27,687 nt of DNA from Hysterium pulicare CBS 123377 (Eukaryota > Ascomycota > Dothideomycetes > Hysteriales > Hysteriaceae). This document shows, one piece after another, positions 21,161-27,687 of the stretch. The stretch is taken from positions 1 to 27,687 of the forward strand of contig AJFK01000214.1 in the NCBI GenBank assembly GCA_000467715.1, given 5' to 3'. The notes beneath the pieces are model-generated. The model was not told the DNA's origin. It did no database searches and worked only from the letters and a program-made list of their open reading frames with translations. Both the position numbers and the translations under genes were made by a program. Numbering within the stretch: the stretch's first letter is position 1; each line of letters starts with the position of its first letter.

Positions 21161-22835
21161 TTAATGTCGCGGGCGTTTCCAGTAGTATTGCTATATACGT
21201 CATTAATATTAGGACTGAGACACGTTAAGTTGAACATACCTTATGAGACTTTCTCACGGCCCTGAGACCAGTCCCTCTAATGCCGCCCGTCACAGCTTCT
21301 CGCCGCATACTATCTGAGTCCATCTCTGGAACGTAATAGAACTCGTTCTCTAGCGCCTTGCCTGCGGCGTCTTTACCTTCGCGGTTGATTTCGCCTACGC
21401 AGGGAATACCATCCAGGATCGTCTTTAATTCGCGGGAGGTGAGATGAGACGAATGTTCTTGGCAGTCGGTGTTGTCTTGATCCTTCTTAGTGCTCGAGGT
21501 GGCCAAGCCAGCTTTCAGGTCTTTGGGGAGGTTGCCAAATATAGTGGATAGTGGGATTGAATGTAGACGCGAAAATGCGAGCTGATTGATAACATGATTT
21601 TTGATGGGCGATTCATTTACCCGTTGAGTAAGCTCTCTGCTGGTCCGCTGTTGAGGGGACTGGGAGTGGGCCAATGGACGACGGCGACGCTGCGACTGGG
21701 TGGGAGAGTTATTGTTGCTAGTGGTTGAGAAGGATGCCATACGCGGCAAGAGGTTTGCTCCGAACGGACCGAAGGAGTGAACAATGGGATCATTTTCCTC
21801 GTCACCATCCGAGAAGTCCTCGGACTGGATGGATGATAGTCCATTTGGTTGACCAACCTTGGCATCATTCGCGGACGTAGATCGGGAGAGCGCAGGACGG
21901 TTCAATAACTCTGCTGTAGGAACAGCATTCTTTGTGTCATTCTCGCCGGCATCAGCATCTTCGTATACCTGGACTGGACCATGGGAAGACACTATATCAG
22001 GGTCCGAAGCCAAGAACGTTCCGGAAGCCGTGAAAATCGGTTGCCGGATGGGGCTCTGGGAAGCAGGTGATCGAGGAAGAACAGGTGGGCTAGACGCGAA
22101 ATGCTCATGCACCGAACGTCGGGAAGGTGAAGCTTCCTCCCATGTGGTATCCGACCCAGGTTGGGAGTCATAGGAGAGTTTTCGCAGCAGAACCGGCCAC
22201 GCGATTAATACGCGAGTATCCTGAACATCCAACATGATCTCGGCCTCCGGCTTGTCCGACACAAATGATTGTCCCTTGCTCAATTCATATCTTTGCCCTC
22301 GGCAATGCACTATTGCTCCGTTCCAACCTAAGCACTCGAGCTCGACATATCCATTCGGGTAAGACGCGTTCGGGACGTGGTAGGTGGCTATGATATGGAC
22401 GCGTGATATCGTCCGGTCGGCAGAGAGTTGAAAATCAGATGAATTGGAAGACCGCCCTAGTCGAACAGAGTCTCCATTGCCGGGAAGATCTATCGAGGGC
22501 ACAGCACTAAGGGGTGCTCGCTGGGACAAAGTAGAAATGGACGAGATGGTGCGTTGAAGGCCGGGCCGAACATTACGCGTGGGCGAAGAGGTTAGAACTG
22601 CCGTAGAGGAAGTAGGCAAAGGCGTTGGATAGAATTTCAGTTCCGGTTTCGGGTAAGAAGGTGAGGCCTCTGCAAATTTGCGTTTTGAGGATTTCGAGGA
22701 CTGTGGACGTGGGAAAGGTGAGGATGATAGCGGCTCGAACGCGGGTAGCAACGATGGCTTTCGAGCAGGCTCAGGCGGCCGTATAGCCGTGTCAGAAGGC
22801 AATTGAGAAGTATCTCTGCCTGACAAAGAGTCCAT
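21161..22835 (-). CDS. TOS4: FHA-domain protein, Tos4/Plm2-like
   Basis: The exons are 22835-21240 and 21190-21161. The 49-nt intron (donor GTATGT, acceptor ATAG) is needed to add the conserved C-terminal end QYYWKRPRH. The product is 541 residues. A Ser/Pro-rich N-terminus precedes an FHA domain at about 122-214, with the hallmark residues G127-R128, SRVH at 144-147 and WNG at 171-173. FHA domains bind phosphothreonine. The middle is disordered, with RRRRP-type basic patches. The conserved C-terminal block (REGKDAAGK, YYVPEMD, GLRAVRKSHK) is typical of fungal Tos4/Plm2 relatives. In yeast these are chromatin-associated proteins made in G1/S under SBF/MBF and linked to the DNA replication stress response. 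An ACGCGAA reads toward the gene at 23073-23079 on the minus strand, about 240 bp upstream of the start. Confidence 0.85.
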
Positions 22836-24370
22836 GTTGCAAAAGAGTAGTATCGACGCGATCAGAGACTGCCGTGCCTCTTTCAGAGGTTGTAGTTGAC
22901 CTGCCCGCGATGAGCTTGACTCGGGCAGGCAAAGCGGGCAGATATTAGTATTTGAAGGGCAAGGAAGCGGAAGAGAGAGGAGGAGGGTCAGTGATTCGAG
23001 GCCATGAGGTCAATTGAAGAGGGAGAAGGTCACGTCTGCGAGGCCCGGGGCCGACAGGCTTTGTAGAATGCGTTCGCGTGCGCGGTTGTGGGCAAGGTCT
23101 AGAGAAGACGCGCTACAGACGAAGCTCGGACGATCGCTCTCCAAGGAATCCAAGGCGAGCCGGAGCACAACGGAGAACATAAAATTCACCAGGTGATAGC
23201 CGATATTCGAATTGGCCATGCAGACTCTCGTAGCCTTGGAGATGCGGATGCGGGTTGATATTCTGAAGTCCCGTATGAATGCCCTCTCTGTATCACCAAG
23301 TTACATATATTCACCAGTATTCTGGCACTGGTGGTGTTCTTCCATTCCGTGCACAAGCACAACTCATAAAGCCCTTCGACATTACTTTGATTTGGCCCAC
23401 CTAAGCTCGGATGCCGCCATCCAATGTCGACACGCTCATCCCGCTCCCAGCCCCTCAACGCTGCATGTCATCGTTTGCCTCTCCATCGCGTTTATTATTG
23501 GTGTTTCTCCTACGCGCTGTGATCTTCGCCGCAGCCAGCCCTCGCCGGCAGGCAGCGCCGCGAGTGCTGAACGCTAAATCCTGAATGCAGTTTGCACTAT
23601 GCCCTTGCAGCGTCTCTCCGAATTCCAAGTTTAGCCTGATCGGGCTGATGGTGGAGATGGTGAACCGACTTGGCTGCAGAAGCTCACCATGCCGGCCGGA
23701 AAAGTCTGCATATGGATTTAGAAAATCAAGAAATGCGTCTGCTTCTTACACACAGTCCTGAGACAGACCGCTCCTTCTATGGAGCTTTTGGAAAATCCGG
23801 GCGTAGTGCATAGCCATGAGGATGACCAGGTGTTCAGCGCAGGCCCGCTCAGCTCGGACCGCAAGCCCCAAGAGTGCGGTTTGGACGCGTCTCCAAACCG
23901 TGATGAGGGTGTCTCGGGCGATGGTGAAGCAAACTGTTTCACTTCCACGATATCAGCGGAATCAGCATCGGATGAAAGTCGCGCTGCACCTCATGGCTAC
24001 AAAGGTAGGTGAAGGCGGAGGTACACAGTAATGACCGAAATCTGCTTCTTTTCAGAAGGCTAGTGTTATTCGTGAATGTCGCTCATGGAACTGTTTCTCA
24101 AAAAGCGAAGGCAGGCTTTCTTCAATTCTTCAATGGATCGAAGCCAGTTCGTAGGTATGATGGCTCACAGCATTTGGATCTGTACAAAACCGAGGTCTGA
24201 TGTTGTGATTGGCCGAGTCTGGAGGCTAAGAATTTCCCAATATGGATTTGGCTCGCTAGGGACGGAAAATCTTTCCACCGCGCGGGGGGCATGCCGAGAC
24301 TTCTCACTTTTTTTTTGCCGTGGCTGGCCAAAATACTGCAATCCAGCACCGTCAATCTGCAACTACCGTA
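22836..24370. other. Upstream regions of the FHA and Cic1-like genes
   Basis: About 1.5 kb between divergent genes. The left part holds the FHA gene promoter, with ACGCGA at 22856 and ACGCGAA on the minus strand at 23073-23079. Open frames at 23010-23219 (minus) and 23212-23577 (plus) have no recognisable domain. The right part contains a doubtful small ORF listed separately, and the immediate Cic1-like leader with a T-run at about 24308-24317. Confidence 0.45.
23779..24012 (+). CDS. Putative small acidic protein, unrecognised
   Basis: A 77-codon ATG frame (MELLENPGVV...), rich in Ser, Glu and Asp, with no domain I recognise. A good intron follows (donor AAAG|GTAGGT at about 24004, acceptor TTTTCAG at 24055). 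Splicing would end this frame two codons later. In the overlapping frame that starts ATG at 23816, the same intron would instead extend a basic protein by about 30 residues. Which frame is used, if either, is open; the intron itself may belong to a leader of the downstream gene. Confidence 0.2.
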   Translation: MELLENPGVVHSHEDDQVFSAGPLSSDRKPQECGLDASPNRDEGVSGDGEANCFTSTISAESASDESRAAPHGYKGR

Positions 24371-25644
24371 ATGGCCAAATCCGAGAAGCAACTCACTGCA
24401 AAGGTTGCAAATGGCTCTCCCTACCAACTAGATCCTTCCCAAGTCCAACGAGCGGCCACTGCGCTTGTCGCACACATCAAGAAAGAGACTGTGAAACAGC
24501 AAGAAACTAGGCGCAAGAAGAGTTTGCTAGAAAATGAAGACTCGAGCGACGCTGGAGCTGAGGAGAACGACGTACCAGTATGGCTCATTCTAGGAACAAA
24601 GAAGCACATCCAGGATAAGAAGCGACTGAAGCCCTCGAAAATGTTTGATTGCCCAAAAACCCTGCGGAATAAGGCTACTGACCGTTCCATAGTCCACTAC
24701 CACATCCAATCTCATCACCAGCAACTCGAGTATGTCTAATTACAGCTGATCCACAGAGAGCCTACAAGGATTTGATCGCCGACTCCTCTTTCCCTTCACC
24801 GACCTCCTCTAAGATCGCCCGGGTCTTGGGTCTCGAAAAGCTCAAAACCAGATATAAGACCTTCGAGTCCCGAAGACAACTTTTGGCAGAATATGATGTG
24901 TTCCTTGCCGACGATCGTATCATTTCGTTCCTCCCTAGCCTTCTCGGAAAAGTCTTCTACGCTGGAACAACCAAGAGACCCATTCCCGTAACCCTGACGG
25001 CAGGCATCAAATCATGGAAAGACGCTTCTGGCAAAAAAGTGAAAAGCGAGGGCTCTAAAGTCGGAACACCACAGGCTGTAGCGAGTGAGATCGAAACAGC
25101 GCTGAACAGCGCTCTGGTCAACCTGAGCCCGTCGGTGACGACAGCGGTGAAGGTTGCGAAGGCATCGATGACATCTCAGCAGATCAAGGAAAACATTCAA
25201 GAGGCTGTCGCAAAATTGACGGAGAATTTCGTTCCAAAGGGTTGGCGTGGTGTAAGATCCTTCCACATTAAGGGCCCCAACACGATGTCGCTACCAATCT
25301 GGCTGGCAGATGAGCTATGGCAAGATGAGGAAGACGTTCTGGAAGAAAAGTGGAAACCGCCAACTGAGGGCACAAAGGGGAAGAATGAGAAGAAGAGAAA
25401 ATGGGAAGAATGGGAGGATGAGCTCCTTGATGAGGAGGAGAAAGCCGAGTTGAGTCAAAAGAGGAATAAGAAGGGTAAGGCGGAGAGTGATTCGACTGCA
25501 AAAGCAGAGGCGGCGCTTGTCAAGGAGAACAGGAAGAAATTGAAAGAAGGCGTGTTGAAGGCAATCGAAGCGCCACCGATCAAGGACATTGAAGGCGTCG
25601 AGAGGAGTAAGAAAACGAAGAAGGGGAAAGCTATTGCACTATAG
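24371..25644 (+). CDS. Ribosomal L1-domain biogenesis protein (Cic1/Utp30-like)
   Basis: This is a nucleolar ribosome-assembly protein of the Cic1/Utp30 (human RSL1D1) family. In yeast, Cic1 acts in 60S precursors near ITS2 and Utp30 in 90S particles. The exons are 24371-24642 and 24693-25644, giving 407 residues. The 50-nt intron has the weak donor GTTTGA, a good branch site CTACTGACC and acceptor ATAG. It is required because it restores IPLPHPISSPATRVCLITAD followed by PQRAYKDL, the conserved strand of the L1 fold. Further L1-domain blocks are ESRRQLLAEYDVFLADDRI, GKVFY and WRGVRSFHIKGP. The C-terminal 90 or so residues are a charged Lys/Glu-rich tail, as in the family. The start is the first ATG that gives a normal family N-terminus. 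I cannot choose between the Cic1 and Utp30 orthologues by eye. Confidence 0.9.
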
Positions 25645-25891
25645 TGTCACAGTTCATCCACGAAGGTTGAAGAATTATGGGATCTGGAAATGGCACAAAA
25701 ACGGCGTTTAGGCAATCCATTATCGGCGTACCCATATACATTTCAGATGATACCGTTGCTGAATGCCAGATATTCATCCAGTGTTTCATTCATTACCTTT
25801 CACCCACGCTTTTCGCAAACTTACGAGGAATTGTCAAAGTTCTTCTGCCCTCTCACATTCATGCCATTTATCAATGCTGTTATTACATATG

Positions 25892-26878
25892 TTACAACTC
25901 GCCAGTCTCCTGCACCATTTTCGCAAACTCCCTCACCTTAGTCTCTGGCGGGGCAAAATACTCCTCGAATGCATCCACAAGCACCTCATCACTCAACTGC
26001 ATATGCCCACCTTCCGTGGTTTTAAACACCAGTCCTCCCTTCTCGTCCAATTTCCTCAACCCAATCCAGTCTTCCTTATAGATAGTACGATTCCTCAACG
26101 GCGTCACTTCGCCAGCCGTTACATTGGTAACCTGCGCAAACCAGCCCGTCTCCTTCGGAATAACCGTCGTATCGTCCTCGAAAACATACATGACGAAATT
26201 CTCCAAAGCAGCAATGTTCTTCGCATACGTCTCATTCTTCTTCTCCCGCTCATTGTTCACATCGGCCAAGAAGTTTGAATACTCCAGATACTCTTCAGTC
26301 GGCTCACCGGTCGTGCTGTTGGTCGAGCGGTAGTATTGTGCGGGTATGAGATGTGATTGTACATAACTTCCCCATGTGTTCGTTTTCAGTAGCGCCATAG
26401 CACCCTTACACAGCCAATCCGTGGTGCCACAGCCCTGAAATTCGGCAATCCCATTATGCTGACTTCCGAACGTTACTAGGTTCCTGACAGGAGGCTTGTT
26501 ACATCTCTCGATATACCCTCTCAGGAACTGTCCGCCTTGAGAGAACCCCAGTGCGTTGATTGCTGGAGCTGTGGAGATGATAGGATTCGAAGCTAGGTCC
26601 TCGCAAACTTGCTGGATCTGAAGAGTAACGTTGCCGAAGAAAGTCGCGGTGCGATCGCTACCTGGATCATCTGCAAGTCGGATGTTGTAGACATAGGTGC
26701 CTGGGTTGATCTCTTCGGCAAGTTCGCCAACGGACTTGAGACCGTCGGCGTTGTAGTTGTCGCCTAAGCCATGCCAGATGATTAGGGGAAGAGGATCGGA
26801 TTCTGAGATAAGGGGAGATTGTCGGGGAAGTGCGAGTGTAAGCGGGAAGATGGTAGCGAAAACGGTGGCTATGTGCAT
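25892..26878 (-). CDS. PPT1: Palmitoyl-protein thioesterase
   Basis: A lysosomal/vacuolar-type alpha/beta hydrolase that removes palmitate from S-acylated proteins during their breakdown. It is a single-exon gene of 328 residues. Residues 1-17 form a clear signal peptide (MHIATVFATIFPLTLALP), so the enzyme enters the secretory pathway. The oxyanion region WHGLGDNY is at 35-42 and the nucleophile elbow GFSQGG has Ser113. The acid is expected in YVFEDDTTVIP (Asp235 or 236), and the catalytic His is His292 in EGGHMQLS. Several NxS/T sequons (NVT, NST, NET, NRT) fit glycosylation. It converges with the Cic1-like gene; the two stop codons are about 250 bp apart. Confidence 0.95.
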   Translation of the reverse strand: MHIATVFATIFPLTLALPRQSPLISESDPLPLIIWHGLGDNYNADGLKSVGELAEEINPGTYVYNIRLADDPGSDRTATFFGNVTLQIQQVCEDLASNPIISTAPAINALGFSQGGQFLRGYIERCNKPPVRNLVTFGSQHNGIAEFQGCGTTDWLCKGAMALLKTNTWGSYVQSHLIPAQYYRSTNSTTGEPTEEYLEYSNFLADVNNEREKKNETYAKNIAALENFVMYVFEDDTTVIPKETGWFAQVTNVTAGEVTPLRNRTIYKEDWIGLRKLDEKGGLVFKTTEGGHMQLSDEVLVDAFEEYFAPPETKVREFAKMVQETGEL

Positions 26879-27687
26879 GGTGGTGGACGGAACATGTTGA
26901 AGCCAACAAAGGGAGGCTGAATGATGAGGTCAACACGACCGGAAATGCGGCTTTATGTTAATCCGTCATTTTGTACTAATAGATGCCCCTGATGTAACCC
27001 TAACTACAGCCTTCTGTCGCAAAGCCATGCTACATCAGGTTTTCGAAAGGCTCGCAGCAAGATTATCATCAAAGAGAGCGGTTTCATCAACTGTTCGTTG
27101 AATATCATCTAACTCTCATATTCTCTTGAATCAGGGTTGAGTGCATTAGCACTATTCTAGGACTCCTGAGGGCGGAAAGACATTCATATCTCTTCATCTG
27201 GCTCGAAATTGTCACAATGACCGCGGCATTTGTCCAAGGAGATAGCGTCGCAGCTTACCTGGAGGACTGCCAATATCATGCACCATTCTTCGTGTTCTCA
27301 TAACAATGCGCAAAACGAACTCGAAGGAAGCAAGTTGGCTAAGCGAGGGTCTCAAAACGAGGCCTTGTGCATAGCCAAGATCTCAAGCAACAGACTCAGG
27401 CAACAATAAGCAGGTTTGAAAGACAAATTGACAATCTTCAAACATCTCTGTTAGAAAAGCTCATGAAAGGGATCGCGGTGTGGCTGCGGCCACCTCCCTC
27501 TATTCGTGCAAAATTACACCACAAAGCCAAGAACCACGGCAATCTGTGGTGCAACAGCCTCGCCTGGCCCTTCCTCTTCTTCTTTGTTGAAAGAGGTTAT
27601 AAGTAATTACTTAATTCATCTATAAAGTAGGTAGAGGCTACTTATATACTTAAAGCTCTCTAGATTAGTTAGCTACTAGCTACCTAC
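26879..27687. other. Gene-poor right end, turning A+T-rich
   Basis: The left part is the thioesterase promoter and leader. Short plus-strand frames at 27217-27303 and up to 27606 are unrecognised. The latter includes a heptad-like stretch (QTQATISRFERQIDNLQTSL) that could be a decayed coiled-coil gene. A 7-bp inverted repeat (27517-27523 / 27545-27551) and a perfect palindrome AAGTAATTACTT (27601-27612) follow. After about 27600 the sequence becomes A+T-rich with TAG/CTA words, which may be the edge of another decayed repeat block. Confidence 0.45.

Noticed and set aside
23212-23577. 121-codon plus-strand frame between the FHA and Cic1-like genes
   Set aside because: No family or convincing splice extension is visible. 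A hydrophobic stretch near residues 85-100 is not enough to call a membrane protein.

Overview
The window is nuclear DNA from a filamentous ascomycete fungus (Pezizomycotina). Three things support this. The best-recognised genes are fungal, including eEF3 and a Whi5-type G1/S repressor. Introns are short (about 50-130 nt) with GTGAGT/GTAAGT-like donors and CTRAY branch sites. Intergenic DNA has ordinary GC content, but the window starts in an almost pure A+T block, as in fungi whose repeats were decayed by repeat-induced point mutation. I cannot place the genus from sequence alone.

Layout, left to right: an A+T block (about 1-250), then undistinguished DNA; eEF3 on the minus strand (1724-5128, four exons); about 2.2 kb of promoter and intergenic DNA; a mitochondrial PDK/BCKDK-family kinase on the minus strand (7337-8837, two exons); a 70-residue Pbi2-like protease inhibitor on the minus strand (9349-9716, four tiny exons); BMS1 on the plus strand (10248-13903, three exons), divergent from it; a Whi5/Nrm1-like repressor on the plus strand (14696-16275, two exons); a doubtful small minus-strand ORF (16625-16813); an Ach1-type CoA-transferase on the plus strand (17269-19340, four exons); a repeat-bearing spacer; a Tos4/Plm2-like FHA protein on the minus strand (21161-22835, two exons); a Cic1/Utp30-like ribosome-biogenesis protein on the plus strand (24371-25644, two exons); an intronless palmitoyl-protein thioesterase on the minus strand (25892-26878); and a gene-poor right end that turns A+T-rich again after about 27600.

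Most genes are conserved housekeeping loci, not a cluster or operon. Two themes recur. BMS1, the Cic1/Utp30-like protein and eEF3 serve ribosome assembly and translation. The Whi5-like and Tos4-like proteins both belong to the G1/S (SBF/MBF) circuit, and ACGCGAA elements lie upstream of both. The PDK-family kinase and the CoA-transferase both act in mitochondrial acyl-CoA metabolism.

The least expected structure is a diverged repeat of about 160 bp present three times in the same orientation. One copy sits inside ACH1 intron 3 and two lie downstream of the gene. Its translation is partly conserved, so it may be a decayed duplicated exon or a mobile-element fragment. I found no convincing tRNA, rRNA, CRISPR array or intact transposon, and no clearly new multi-gene system.
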